A stretch of DNA of 64,000 bases from FEN-1219 sp039933105 (lineage in GTDB: Bacteria > Pseudomonadota > Gammaproteobacteria > Steroidobacterales > Rariloculaceae), in the NCBI GenBank assembly GCA_039933105.1, contig JBDTOT010000011.1, positions 1 to 64,000 of the forward strand, written 5' to 3'. The stretch's first letter is position 1. Each line of letters opens with the position of its first letter. Positions 32,010 through 41,314 of the stretch are shown here, one piece after another. The notes below the pieces were generated by a model, which searched no databases, had not been told where the DNA came from, and saw nothing but the letters and a program-made list of their open reading frames with translations. Both the position numbers and the translations under genes were made by a program.

Positions 32010-33257
32010 CTAACGCTTTGCCTGGAAGACGACTTCGCCGCCCTTGATCGTCGTCGTCACGTGCAGCAGCGCGTGGCTGTCCGTCAGCGGGTCGCCGTCG
32101 ACGATCACGACGTCGCCGAATTTGCCGGGCTCGAGAGTCCCGATCTCGGCTTGGTGCAGCGTCGACTTCGCGGCCCCCTGCGTGATGATCGTGACGATCT
32201 CGGTAGGCGAGAACACGAGGTCGAGCTCCCGCAGTTCGTCGAGGAGTGTCTCCTTCGGCGGCCATTGCGTGTCGGTGCCGTAGCCGTAGCTCACGAGGCC
32301 GTTGTTCACGAGCAGCCGCGCATTGACCGGTCCCTGGCCCGCGCTCGAGAGCGTGTGCCAAGGGAACGGCTTGGCATCGCGGAACAGCGGCGTGTTCTCG
32401 TGGCCGAAGTGCGGTCCAAACACGGACAGTGTCGACGTCATCGGGATTTTCGCCTCGACGATCTTGCGGATCGCGTAGGGATCTTCGTCGAGTCGGCCGA
32501 TGTGCGGCGTGTGCACGAGCACGTCGGGATGCGCCTCGATCGCGGTCAACGTATCCATCACGCTGACGGCGTGAACGATCGTCGGCATGCCGATCTTCTT
32601 GCCTTCCTCGACGATCAGTTTCAGCGTGTCGAGCTCGGGGCCGTTCGGCGTCGACACCAGCACGACCTTCAAGTAGTCATAGCCTGCCCGCTTCGCGGCT
32701 TGCACCTGTTGAATCGTGGCTTCGCGCGGGATGGCGGGCGCAGGCGGGCCGTTGCGTGGGCCGCGCGACGGGTCCGTACGCGCGGGATCTTCGACGGGCG
32801 GCGGGCCGCTCGCGCCGGCCACGGGCAGAAACGCGCCGGTAAAAAGGCGCGGGCCTTTGAGCTTGCCGCCTTCGATCGATTTGCGCGCTTCGATGATCGG
32901 CGGCGGATCGATCGCGGAGAGCACCGTGGTGAAGCCAGCGTCGAGGAAGTCCTGCAACTCCTTCGGCGCCACGTCCGCAAGCCACTTGGCCGGATCGCCG
33001 GTCACGAGGTGCCGGTGTGCGTCGATGAGGCCCGGCATTACGGTCTTGCCACCGGCATCGATGCGCCGGCCGGCCGCGGCGCTCGGCGCGCCCGAAGCGA
33101 CGGAGACGATCTTGCCGCCGCGGATCACGATGGAACCACGTTCGATGACGCGGCCGGTGCCGTCGATGATACGACCGTTCGTGATGGTAAGGTCTTGTGC
33201 GTTCGCGGCCGCGGCGCCAAGAGCAACGAGGCCGCAGAGCCAAAGTTTTGCGTTCAT
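32010..33257 (-). CDS. Exported amidohydrolase (imidazolonepropionase-like)
   Basis: A 415-residue protein with a signal peptide (LVALGAAAANAQ) and a full metal-dependent hydrolase set: DAHRHL (HxH), LKVV with the candidate carbamylated lysine, TIVHAVS and VLVHTPH histidines, and YGTDTQW aspartate. N-terminal TITNGRIIDGTGRVIERGSIVIRGGKI and C-terminal LEPGKFGDVVIVDGDP are typical. It is a periplasmic hydrolase of a cyclic amide or ester with unknown substrate. The ATG at 33257 follows GGGGGAG. It is the first gene of a three-gene minus-strand unit with the AhpD-like gene and acvB. Confidence 0.9.
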   Translation of the reverse strand: MNAKLWLCGLVALGAAAANAQDLTITNGRIIDGTGRVIERGSIVIRGGKIVSVASGAPSAAAGRRIDAGGKTVMPGLIDAHRHLVTGDPAKWLADVAPKELQDFLDAGFTTVLSAIDPPPIIEARKSIEGGKLKGPRLFTGAFLPVAGASGPPPVEDPARTDPSRGPRNGPPAPAIPREATIQQVQAAKRAGYDYLKVVLVSTPNGPELDTLKLIVEEGKKIGMPTIVHAVSVMDTLTAIEAHPDVLVHTPHIGRLDEDPYAIRKIVEAKIPMTSTLSVFGPHFGHENTPLFRDAKPFPWHTLSSAGQGPVNARLLVNNGLVSYGYGTDTQWPPKETLLDELRELDLVFSPTEIVTIITQGAAKSTLHQAEIGTLEPGKFGDVVIVDGDPLTDSHALLHVTTTIKGGEVVFQAKR

Positions 33258-33373
33258 GAGTACTCCCCCAAAGACGGGCACGAGTGTAAGCAGCGATTCG
33301 CGCTCTTCGCAATGCCGCCGTGAACGTGCTGGACTACGCACCGACAGCGGTATGATGTCGGCATCATGAATGG

Positions 33374-34309
33374 TTGCGAACAGCTGTGCACATAGCGCGT
33401 TACTCGTTGCTGATCGGCGCCCTCGTTGTAGTGGCTATGGCGGACTGGTCGGTGCAAGGGCAGACCAAGCCCAAAGCGAATCGCGTGGCCAAGGTTGGGC
33501 AAACTTTCAGCGAATGCCGGAATTGTCCCGAAATGGTCGTCGTGCCGCCGGGCAAATTCAACATGGGCTCACCCGCGAACGAACCGATGCGGCGCGAGAA
33601 TGAGCCGCAAAGCGCGGTCACGATTGCGCGTGCGTTCGCGATCGCGAAGACTCCGGTCACTTGGGATCAATGGGAAGCGTGCGTACGTGACCGCTGGTGT
33701 GACGGCATCGCAGTCGACGTGGCGCTGCGATCTAAAGGAAACGGCGAACCAAATCCCGACTACAAGGACTGGGGGCGTGGCACAAGACCGGTTGTCGGCA
33801 TCAGTTGGTACGATGCCCAGACGTTCGTCGGCTGGCTGAACCACAAGACGGGTGAGGACGACGCGTATCGCCTGCCGTCCGAAGCCGAGTACGAGTACGC
33901 GGCGCGCGCAGGCACCACCACGGCGTTTCCCTGGGGTAGCGAGCTCGACCACAATCATGGCAACTTTGGAGCGGACGGCCACGAGCTTGGCGGCAAAGCC
34001 GAGGGCCGCGACGTTTGGGTCAACGAGACGTCGCCCGTGGCGTCGTTTCCGCCGAACGCGTTCGGCCTGTACGACATGCACGGTAACGTCTTCGAGTGGA
34101 CCGAAGACTGTTATGAAGCCGATCGGGTCCACGCGCCGACGGATGGCGGCGCCGACAAGGAGGGCAACTGCGCGAACCGCGTTTTCCGTAGCGCCACGTT
34201 CATGAGTAACCCCTACATGCAACGCTCGGCGAGACGCGGCGGCCCGTACCCGGCGACGACACGCGGACGAAACTACCTCGGGTTCCGGGTGGCGAAGACG
34301 CTCTCCTGA
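33374..34309 (+). CDS. Formylglycine-generating-enzyme (SUMF1) fold protein
   Basis: A 311-residue protein with an N-terminal hydrophobic segment (YSLLIGALVVVAMADW) and an FGE-sulfatase domain: MVVVPPGKFNMGSPANEPMRRE, PVTWDQWEACV, YRLPSEAEYEYAARAGTTTAFPWG, FGLYDMHGNVFEWTEDCY, RNYLGFRVAKTL. The paired active-site cysteines of true formylglycine-generating enzymes are not apparent, so sulfatase activation is unlikely. Periplasmic relatives act in varied modifications (EgtB, PvdO). The start is uncertain: TTG at 33374 or GTG at 33386. It is divergent from the amidohydrolase gene. No sulfatase gene is in the window. Confidence 0.85.
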   Translation: MRTAVHIARYSLLIGALVVVAMADWSVQGQTKPKANRVAKVGQTFSECRNCPEMVVVPPGKFNMGSPANEPMRRENEPQSAVTIARAFAIAKTPVTWDQWEACVRDRWCDGIAVDVALRSKGNGEPNPDYKDWGRGTRPVVGISWYDAQTFVGWLNHKTGEDDAYRLPSEAEYEYAARAGTTTAFPWGSELDHNHGNFGADGHELGGKAEGRDVWVNETSPVASFPPNAFGLYDMHGNVFEWTEDCYEADRVHAPTDGGADKEGNCANRVFRSATFMSNPYMQRSARRGGPYPATTRGRNYLGFRVAKTLS

Positions 34310-34411
34310 CGGACGGGCACCGTGCCGGAGCGACGCACTGCGGTTTCGAAATCTCCTGATGCGTGCGCCTGAGCGAAGGGCAGAATGTGCGCCAAGGAAG
34401 GCACTCGAGTG

Positions 34412-35581
34412 ATGTTTAGAAGGATTCTGGTCGCGGCAGGTGTCGCGACAGTGGCGGCCTGCGGCGCTCCACAGGGGCCCGCGGGCCCGCGTGGGCCGAC
34501 GGAAGTCGGCGTACTCACGCTAGCGGAGCGCAGCGTCAGCATCGTCGACGAGCTGCCGGGTCGCACGGTCGCGTATCGCGTGGCCGAAGTGCGGCCGCAG
34601 GTCTCGGGCATCGTGCAGAAGCGCATGTTCGAGGAAGGCAGCGAGGTCAAGAACGGCGAGCAGCTGTACCAGATCGACGCCGCGACTTACAGCGCGGCAC
34701 TGCGGTCCGCCGAAGCCGCGTTGCAACGCTCCGACGCCAACCGCGACAAGGCCGCACTACTCAAAGACCGGTACGCGCCGCTGCACACCGCCGATCTCGT
34801 GAGCAAGCAAGCGTACGACGATTCTGTTACGGGGCTCGCTGCGGCAGAAGCCGACGTCGCGGCGGCGAAAGCGCAGGTCGAGACCGCGCGTATCAATGTC
34901 GTCTACTGCCAGGTGCGCTCGCCGATCTCAGGCCGCGTCGGCCGCTCACTCGTGACCGAAGGCGCGCTCGTGACGTCGCAGCAAACGGCGGCGCTCGCCG
35001 TGGTCCAGCAGCTCGACCCGATCTACGTCGACATCACCCAGTCGAGTGTCGACATGGTTAAGCTACAACGCGCATTCGCGAACGGCGAGCTGCAGCGCGA
35101 CCAGCAGAACGATGCCGAAGTAAGCCTCACGCTCGAGGACGGCAGCGATTACAAGGAGCGCGGCAAGTTGCAGTTCGCCGAGGTGACGGTCGATCGAGGC
35201 ACGGGCGCCGTGCTGCTGCGGGCGTTGTTCCCGAATCCGACGCGCGAACTCCTGCCCGGCATGTTCGTGCGCGCGAAGTTGACGCAGGCCACCAAGCGCG
35301 ACGCGCTGCTAGTGCCGCAACGCGGCGTGACGCGCAATCAGCAAGGCGACGCCGTGGTGCTCGTCGTGGGCGAGGGCAACGTCGTCGCGGAACGCGTGGT
35401 CACGGCCGCACGCACGATCGGTAACGACTGGCTCATCAGCGGCGGGCTCAAGGCCGGCGATCGCGTGGTGCTCGACGGCCTGCAGAAAGTGCGGGCCGGC
35501 GCGCAGGTGAAGCCGGTGGAGGTAGCGGCGGAGCAGTCGCAGCCCGGCGGCGCTCCCGCAGCCGGCGTGGCCCAGCGCTAG
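34412..35581 (+). CDS. RND efflux periplasmic adaptor (MexA/AcrA type)
   Basis: A 389-residue lipoprotein: the lipobox is VATVAACGAP and the mature Cys is followed by a collagen-like GPAGPRGP stretch. The membrane-fusion body has a lipoyl half (VRPQVSGIVQKRMFEEGSEVKNGEQLYQID), a coiled hairpin (SAEAALQRSDANRDKAALLKD), the second lipoyl half (SPISGRVGRSLVTEGALV) and a beta barrel (LPGMFVRAKL). It bridges the inner-membrane pump and an outer-membrane channel. The pump gene begins 10 bp downstream. No TolC-like channel gene is in the window. I start at the ATG at 34412, with an AAGGAAGG upstream. Confidence 0.95.
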   Translation: MFRRILVAAGVATVAACGAPQGPAGPRGPTEVGVLTLAERSVSIVDELPGRTVAYRVAEVRPQVSGIVQKRMFEEGSEVKNGEQLYQIDAATYSAALRSAEAALQRSDANRDKAALLKDRYAPLHTADLVSKQAYDDSVTGLAAAEADVAAAKAQVETARINVVYCQVRSPISGRVGRSLVTEGALVTSQQTAALAVVQQLDPIYVDITQSSVDMVKLQRAFANGELQRDQQNDAEVSLTLEDGSDYKERGKLQFAEVTVDRGTGAVLLRALFPNPTRELLPGMFVRAKLTQATKRDALLVPQRGVTRNQQGDAVVLVVGEGNVVAERVVTAARTIGNDWLISGGLKAGDRVVLDGLQKVRAGAQVKPVEVAAEQSQPGGAPAAGVAQR

Positions 35582-35591
35582 AGACCTCGGC

Positions 35592-38500
35592 GTGATTTCG
35601 CAATTCTTCATCGACCGGCCGGTCTTCGCCTGGGTGCTCGCGATCGTGCTGATGTTGGCGGGCGGGCTGTCGGTGTTCCAGTTGCCGATTCAGCAGTTCC
35701 CGAGCATCGCGCCGCCGCAGGTGGCGATCAACGTCAACTACCCAGGCGCGTCAGCGCAAACGGTGCAGGACGCCGTCGTTCAAGTCATCGAGCAGCAGCT
35801 CAACGGCATCGATAACCTCAACTACCTGACGTCCGACAGCAACGCCGACGGCACCGCGCAGATCACGCTGACGTTCGATCAGAGCGCGAATCCCGACATC
35901 GCGCAGGTACAGGTCCAAAACAAGCTGAATCTCGCGACGCCTCTACTACCACAAGAGGTTCAGCAGCAAGGCATCCGCGTGGCGAAACCCACGCGCAATT
36001 TCCTCGTGATCCTGGGCTTCATCTCGGCCGACAACAGCATGTCGAGCGAGGACATCGGCGACTACGTCGCAACGAACATTCTCGACCAGCTGAATCGGAC
36101 GCCCGGCGTCGGTGACGTGCAGATGTTCGGTGCGCAGTACGCCATGCGCATATGGCTCGATCCCGAGAAGCTCAACAACTTCGGTCTCACGAGTAACGAC
36201 ATCGCTGCTGCGATTCGCGCGCAGAACGCGCAGGTATCGGCCGGTCAGATCGGCGGCCTGCCGGCGGTCCCGGGCCAGCAGATTACGGCTGCCATCATCG
36301 GCCCGACGCGCCTATCGACGCCCGAGGAGTTCCGACAGATTCTCCTGCGCGTGAACCCGGACGGGTCGCAGCTGAAGCTCGGCGACGTTACGCGCGTGGC
36401 GATGAACGCCGAGAACTACGCTCGCGACATCAAGATAGACGGTAAGCCTGCTGCGGGAATGGCCATCCGCCTCGCCATCGGCGCCAACGCGCTCGACACC
36501 GTCGACGCGATCAACGCGACGCTGAAGCGGCTGCAGCCGTTCTTTCCGCCCGGCCTGCAACCCACGTTTCCGCTCGACACGACGCCGTTCGTGCGCACGT
36601 CGATCCGGGACGTCGTATTCACGTTGCTCGAGGCGATCGGCCTCGTGCTCGTCGTCATCTTCCTGTTCCTGCAGAACCTGCGCGCCACTCTGATTCCGAC
36701 GATCGCTGTGCCGATCGTGCTGCTGGGCACGTTCGGCGTGCTCGCGGCGTTCGGTTTTTCGATCAACACGCTGACGATGTTTGGTGTGGCGCTGTCGATC
36801 GGGTTGCTCGTCGACGATGCGATCGTCGTCGTCGAGAACGTCGAGCGCCTGATGGTCGAGGAGGAGTTGTCGCCGAAGGACGCCACGCGTAAGTCGATGC
36901 GGCAGATCACGGGAGCCTTGATCGGCATCGCGCTCGTGCTCGCGGCCGTGTTCGTGCCCATGGCCTTCTTCGGCGGTTCGGCGGGCGTGATCTACCGGCA
37001 ATTCTCGATCACGATGGTGTCGGCCATGACGCTTTCGGTGCTGACTGCGCTGATCCTGACGCCGGCGCTGTGCGCCACGATGCTGAAGCCCATACCGCCG
37101 GGCGGCCACCCCGCGCGCCGCGGGCTCTTCGCAGTGTTCAACCGCGCGTTCGGTGCGAGCGCTCGCGGCTACGACGCCGGCGTCGCGCAGGGGTTGCGAC
37201 GGCCGGTGCGCATGCTCGTGCTCTATGGCGGGTTGATAGCCGTGGTGGCGTTCGTGTACGCCCGATTGCCGACGTCGTTCTTCCCCGACGAGGACACGGG
37301 AATCCTGTACGGCCAAGTGCAGGCGCCGCCCGGCGCCTCGAAAGAACGCACGTGGCAGTCGCTCGATGCAATGCAGGATTACTTCTTGAACAAGGAGAGC
37401 GATGCGGTCGACGAGGTCTTGACCGTGGTCGGCTTCAATTTCGCCGGCACGGGCCAGAACTCAGGCCTGGCGTTCATCAAGCTCAAGGACTGGAGTGAAA
37501 GGTCCAAGGCGTCACAGTCGGTCAACGCGCTCGCGGCGCGGGCGACGCGCTACTTCGGCACGATCCGCGACGCCATGGTGCTTGCGTTCGCGCCGCCGGC
37601 CGTGCTCGAGCTCGGCAATGCCACGGGCTTCGATATGCAGCTCCAGAACCACGGCGGCCTCACGCACGCCGAGTTTCTCGCCGCGCGCAATCAGCTGCTT
37701 GCGGCCGCGGCGAAGAATCCGGCCGTCGTGGCCGTGCGGCCAAACGGTGTAGAAGACGCGCCGGAGATCAAGCTGGACATCGATCGCGAGAAAGCCAGCG
37801 CGCTCGGCGTGTCGATCGCCGACATCAACCAGACCATCGCAGCGGCGTGGGCGCCGAGCTACGTGAACGATTTCATCGACCACGGGCGCGTGAAACGCGT
37901 GTATCTGCAAGGCGAGGCGTACGCGCGAATGCAGCCCGAGGATTTGGGCCAGTGGTACGTGCGCAATGCGAACGGCGGAATGGTGCCGCTGTCCGCTTTC
38001 GCGACGGCCAGGTGGACCTACGGCCCGCAGAAGCTGTCGCGCTTCAACGGCGTGCCGGCGTACGAAATCCTGGGCGCGCCGGCGCCTGGCCGAAGCTCGG
38101 GCGAGGCCATGAACATCATGGAGGATCTCGTCTCGAAGCTGCCCGCGGGCGTCGGCCTCGAGTGGACCGGCCTCTCGTTCGAGGAGAAGCTGGCCGGCGC
38201 GCGCGCGCCGATGCTGTACGCGCTGTCGCTGGTCGTCGTGTTCCTGTGTCTTGCGGCGCTCTACGAGAGCTGGTCGATACCGGTCACCGTGTTGCTCGTG
38301 GTTCCGATCGGCGTGCTCGGCGCGCTACTCGCGACCTGGATGCGCGGATTGTCGAACGACGTGTACTTTCAGGTGGGCCTGCTCACGACGATCGGTTTAG
38401 GGGCGAAGAACGCCGTGCTCATCGTCGAGTTCGCCAAAGCGAGCTTCGATCACGGCCACGGCCTGAAGGAATCGGTAGTGAACGCCGCGCGATTGCGCTT

Positions 38501-38753
38501 CCGTCCGATCGTGATGACGTCGCTCGCCTTCACGTTCGGCGTGCTGCCGCTCGCGATCGCGAGCGGCGCCGGCTCCGGCGCTCAGAACGCCGTCGGCACC
38601 GGCGTGGTCGGCGGCATGATCGCGTCGACGCTCCTCGGCATCATGTTCGTGCCCGTGTTTTTCGTCGTGGTGCTCGGCCTCTTTAAGGTGCAGCCCACGA
38701 AGCTCGGCTCGCCGGACCCCGTCGCCGTGCCGCGCGCAACCGACGTGCCCTGA
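35592..38753 (+). CDS. RND multidrug efflux transporter (AcrB/MexB type, HAE1)
   Basis: A 1053-residue inner-membrane pump with the usual twelve membrane helices and two large periplasmic loops. The N-terminus FFIDRPVFAWVLAIVLMLAGG, the porter-domain NPDIAQVQVQNKLN and the helix-4 proton relay pair (GLLVDDAIVVVENVER) are all present, as is the C-terminal half (GLGAKNAVLIVEFAK). It exports hydrophobic compounds by proton antiport with the upstream adaptor. The start is a GTG at 35592, ten bases after the adaptor stop. The length equals that of MexB-type pumps. No local regulator gene of the TetR type is seen. Confidence 0.97.
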   Translation: MISQFFIDRPVFAWVLAIVLMLAGGLSVFQLPIQQFPSIAPPQVAINVNYPGASAQTVQDAVVQVIEQQLNGIDNLNYLTSDSNADGTAQITLTFDQSANPDIAQVQVQNKLNLATPLLPQEVQQQGIRVAKPTRNFLVILGFISADNSMSSEDIGDYVATNILDQLNRTPGVGDVQMFGAQYAMRIWLDPEKLNNFGLTSNDIAAAIRAQNAQVSAGQIGGLPAVPGQQITAAIIGPTRLSTPEEFRQILLRVNPDGSQLKLGDVTRVAMNAENYARDIKIDGKPAAGMAIRLAIGANALDTVDAINATLKRLQPFFPPGLQPTFPLDTTPFVRTSIRDVVFTLLEAIGLVLVVIFLFLQNLRATLIPTIAVPIVLLGTFGVLAAFGFSINTLTMFGVALSIGLLVDDAIVVVENVERLMVEEELSPKDATRKSMRQITGALIGIALVLAAVFVPMAFFGGSAGVIYRQFSITMVSAMTLSVLTALILTPALCATMLKPIPPGGHPARRGLFAVFNRAFGASARGYDAGVAQGLRRPVRMLVLYGGLIAVVAFVYARLPTSFFPDEDTGILYGQVQAPPGASKERTWQSLDAMQDYFLNKESDAVDEVLTVVGFNFAGTGQNSGLAFIKLKDWSERSKASQSVNALAARATRYFGTIRDAMVLAFAPPAVLELGNATGFDMQLQNHGGLTHAEFLAARNQLLAAAAKNPAVVAVRPNGVEDAPEIKLDIDREKASALGVSIADINQTIAAAWAPSYVNDFIDHGRVKRVYLQGEAYARMQPEDLGQWYVRNANGGMVPLSAFATARWTYGPQKLSRFNGVPAYEILGAPAPGRSSGEAMNIMEDLVSKLPAGVGLEWTGLSFEEKLAGARAPMLYALSLVVVFLCLAALYESWSIPVTVLLVVPIGVLGALLATWMRGLSNDVYFQVGLLTTIGLGAKNAVLIVEFAKASFDHGHGLKESVVNAARLRFRPIVMTSLAFTFGVLPLAIASGAGSGAQNAVGTGVVGGMIASTLLGIMFVPVFFVVVLGLFKVQPTKLGSPDPVAVPRATDVP

Positions 38754-38761
38754 CCTCAAGA

Positions 38762-39175
38762 TCAAGGCTGCGGAGGCAGGGCCTCGAATCTCGGCAGACC
38801 CGGATCGATATGATCCCAGGACAACGCGCTGCGCGCGTAGACCACGCTCTGCGGCTTGAACATTTCGGGGTCGTCGAGCAACGCGGCGTTGATGACAGTG
38901 ATGCCGGGCATGCCGTCGCCGTAGTCGAATACCATGCTGCCGCACGTGGCGCAGAAGTTGCGGTAGATCATCTGGCCGCTGTCGCCCGGCTTGCCGTAGC
39001 GGCGGCTTTCACCCGTGACCTTCAACGCTTGCGACGGCACGCCTATCGCGGCGTAGCGCCCGGCCGTGACTTTGCGGCAGTCGAGACATTGGCAGAAGCC
39101 CTGGAACAGCGGCGCCGCGCTCACTTCGAAGCGCACACCGCCGCAGAGACACGAGCCTTTCAAGGTGCTGGACAT
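38762..39175 (-). CDS. GFA (CENP-V/GFA) family zinc protein
   Basis: A 137-residue protein with the three cysteine clusters of the GFA fold: GSCLCGGVRFEV, CQCLDCRK and NFCATCGS. These bind two zinc ions; the type member is described as glutathione-dependent formaldehyde-activating enzyme, but most homologues have no demonstrated activity. It is cytoplasmic. The ATG at 39175 has AGAGG upstream. It is convergent with the RND pump (8-bp gap) and 24 bp downstream of the thioesterase, probably in one operon. Confidence 0.9.
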   Translation of the reverse strand: MSSTLKGSCLCGGVRFEVSAAPLFQGFCQCLDCRKVTAGRYAAIGVPSQALKVTGESRRYGKPGDSGQMIYRNFCATCGSMVFDYGDGMPGITVINAALLDDPEMFKPQSVVYARSALSWDHIDPGLPRFEALPPQP

Positions 39176-39199
39176 GCGGAGCCTCTTTTTGTTGCTTGT

Positions 39200-39646
39200 T
39201 TAGACCGAGATGGCCGCCATCGTGATCCGCGAGATACATGTCAGCTGCCCGCGCTCATTGCGGATTTCGATGCTCCACACCTGGCTCGACTTACCGATGT
39301 GCACCGGTTTCGCGACGCCGGTGACTTTCGAGCCCTCGGGCACCGGCCGCAAGTGGTTCGCGTTGATTTCCTGGCCCACGAACCGGCGCGTCGTATCCTG
39401 GTTCGCCGCGTTGGCGGCGAGGCTGCCTAGCGTTTCGGCGAGCACGACCGAGGCGCCGCCGTGCAGTACGCGCATGGGCTGGCACGTTCGATGATCGACC
39501 GGCATGGTGCCGACGATAAAATCCGCCCCCACCTCCGTGAGCTCGATGCCGACGTGGTCAGCCAGCGTCTGGCGCATGCGCTCGCGCATGTACTCGAGTG
39601 TGGCTTCGGGGCGCCAAAGGGTTGCAGCGTTGGTGTCGGTGGTCAT
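39200..39646 (-). CDS. PaaI-type hotdog-fold thioesterase
   Basis: A 148-residue acyl-CoA thioesterase-like protein: the hotdog helix region RVLHGGASVVLAETLGSLAAN, and the strand motif GQEINANHLRPVPEGSKVTGVAKPVHIG. The HGG and Glu (E in LAETLG) match PaaI/ComA-type enzymes that hydrolyse aromatic acyl-CoA. The ATG at 39646 is preferred over a longer frame because of signal-free cytoplasmic context and a GAG-rich site upstream. The next upstream gene, S-adenosylhomocysteine hydrolase, ends 44 bp before this start. Confidence 0.88.
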   Translation of the reverse strand: MTTDTNAATLWRPEATLEYMRERMRQTLADHVGIELTEVGADFIVGTMPVDHRTCQPMRVLHGGASVVLAETLGSLAANAANQDTTRRFVGQEINANHLRPVPEGSKVTGVAKPVHIGKSSQVWSIEIRNERGQLTCISRITMAAISV

Positions 39647-39690
39647 CTCGCCGGCTCTTCGGACCTCGGCGCATCTTAGACGACCTTTAC

Positions 39691-40944
39691 TCACGCTTCC
39701 CAGTGAGCCAGGTATTCCTTTTGGTCGTTCGTCAGGGCGTCGATGGCGACACCTGCGGCTGCGAGCTTCAGCTGCGCCACGCGTGCGTCGATGGCGGCGG
39801 GCACGGGGTGAACGCCGGGGGCAAGGGAGCTCGATTCAGTGACGACATGGTGCGCCGCGAGCAGTTGCAGCGCGAAGCTCATGTCCATGATCTCCGCGGG
39901 GTGGCCGTCGCCGCAGGCGATATTCACGATGTTGCCGTTGCCCAGCAGGTTCAGCCAGCGTCCGTCGGCAAGCCTGAAGCCTTCGACGTTGGTGCGCAGC
40001 TCCTGGTGTTCCGCGGCGAGTTCGGTGAGCGCCGCTACGTCGATCTCTTCCCAAAAATGGCCCGCGTTCGCGAGCAGCACGTTGTGCTTCAACAGCGGGA
40101 AGTGCTCGCGCCGCAGGGTGTGACGCACCCCGGTCACGGTCAAGACAACGTCTGCAATCCCGCAGGCATCCGCGAGCGGCATCACGCGGCAACCGTACAT
40201 CAGTGCATCCGCCGCCTTGATCGGGTCGACTTCGCACACGACCACGTGCGCGCCGAGGCCTTGCGCTCGCAAAGCGACGCCGCGGCCACACCAGCCGTAG
40301 CCCACGACCACGACGGTTTTGCCGGCAAGCACGAGGTTCGTCGAGCGCAGCACGGCGTCCCACACCGACTGCCCGGTGCCATGTACGTTGTCGAAGAGGT
40401 ACTTGCAGCGCGCGTCGTTCACGAGCACGACCGGAAAGCGCAGCTGACCGGCCTTGGCGCGCGCGCGGGCACGCAGCACTCCGGATGTCGTTTCCTCGCA
40501 CGCCCCGAGCATGTCGGCGCCGTCTGCGCGGTGGGACTCGTGCAGTAGTTCCACGAGATCGCCGCCATCGTCGATCACGACATGCGGCTTGAGCTCGAGC
40601 GCAAAGCCCATGTAGCGGCGCATTTCGTCCGGCGGGGCGCCATGGCGTGCGTATACGTGCAGCCCTTCGGCGGCGAGCGCGGCTACGACGTCGTCTTTCG
40701 TGGATTCCGGGTTGCTGCCGGTCACGGCCACCGTAGCGCCGCCGGCGCGCAGGACCAGTGCGAGGTACGCCGTTTTGGCCTCGAGGTGAATGCAAACCAC
40801 GATGCGTTTGCCGGCGAATGGCTTTTCCGCCGCAAACTGCCGCTCGATCTGGTTCAGGATCGGCATGTTCCGGCGCACCCATTCGATCCTGCGCTGCCCT
40901 TCGGCGGCGAGCTCGGGCGAGGCGACGACATTTTTTTCCATCAT
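39691..40944 (-). CDS. ahcY: S-adenosylhomocysteine hydrolase (short, archaeal-like type)
   Basis: A 417-residue enzyme that splits S-adenosylhomocysteine to adenosine and homocysteine. Catalytic landmarks: CIHLEAKTA, DDGGDL, ACEETTSGV, NDARCKYLFDN (the C-K-Y-L-F-D-N lysine and aspartate), and the NAD site VVVVGYGWCGRGVALRAQG. It lacks the long insert of the usual bacterial enzyme and ends KEYLAHWEA, so it resembles the short archaeal form. The 10-codon extension to a TTG at 40971 is possible: the frame stays open upstream and encodes the repeated SELDL segment. Two ATG codons at 40944 and 40941 have no strong ribosome-binding site. The upstream repeat is described separately. Confidence 0.93.
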   Translation of the reverse strand: MMEKNVVASPELAAEGQRRIEWVRRNMPILNQIERQFAAEKPFAGKRIVVCIHLEAKTAYLALVLRAGGATVAVTGSNPESTKDDVVAALAAEGLHVYARHGAPPDEMRRYMGFALELKPHVVIDDGGDLVELLHESHRADGADMLGACEETTSGVLRARARAKAGQLRFPVVLVNDARCKYLFDNVHGTGQSVWDAVLRSTNLVLAGKTVVVVGYGWCGRGVALRAQGLGAHVVVCEVDPIKAADALMYGCRVMPLADACGIADVVLTVTGVRHTLRREHFPLLKHNVLLANAGHFWEEIDVAALTELAAEHQELRTNVEGFRLADGRWLNLLGNGNIVNIACGDGHPAEIMDMSFALQLLAAHHVVTESSSLAPGVHPVPAAIDARVAQLKLAAAGVAIDALTNDQKEYLAHWEA

Positions 40945-40948
40945 GGGT

Positions 40949-40985
40949 AAGTCTAGTTCCGATTCACGCAAGTCTAGTTCCGATT
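40949..40985. repeat. Two 16-bp direct repeats, 21 bp apart, just before ahcY
   Basis: AAGTCTAGTTCCGATT occurs at 40949-40964 and again at 40970-40985, identical in all 16 positions with a 21-bp period (two helical turns). It lies 4 bp upstream of the ahcY ATG. If translated in the ahcY frame it reads SELDL twice. It could be an operator or a duplicated N-terminal coding segment. Confidence 0.85.
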
Positions 40986-41314
40986 TGAGAAAGTGAAAAA
41001 GTGCGAGTGTTGCTACGCTGAAATGTTCTTGGCATCGATTTGTGATTGGGGAATCGCGAATTCGTCGTTCGAGGGGAGAGTGGATCTAGTGCATTCGCAC
41101 TACGCGGTCACTAGTGTAACGACAAAGCAACGTTTGTATGTTGACTGCCACTGAGGAAGAGAATACGTTCGCCGCTCGAAAAAGAATTGCGACGTAGTCA
41201 GATGGAGGTTGATGACGTCGAGTCTCACTCGCGCGACGAACGAGCTCAGGGAGGAGCATCAGGAGCGTTGTTCGCACCCACACCCGTCCAGTAACTATTT
41301 GAGGGGGAAAGAGT
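40986..41314. other. Divergent intergenic region between ahcY and the large TonB receptor
   Basis: About 330 bp without a supportable gene. It contains a possible plus-strand promoter (41141-41169), a small hairpin AGTGC-ATTC-GCACT near 41089, a palindrome CACTAGTG nearby, and the GAGGGGG ribosome-binding site of the receptor. The 79-codon minus-strand frame at 41086-41325 runs into the receptor's leader and is rejected. Confidence 0.5.
41141..41169 (+). promoter_or_regulatory. Candidate sigma-70-type promoter for the large TonB receptor
   Basis: TTGACT at 41141-41146 and TACGTT at 41164-41169 are separated by 17 bp. The -35 matches consensus in five positions and the -10 only in the outer ones. 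It would give a leader of about 140 nt before the ATG at 41315. Confidence 0.35.
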
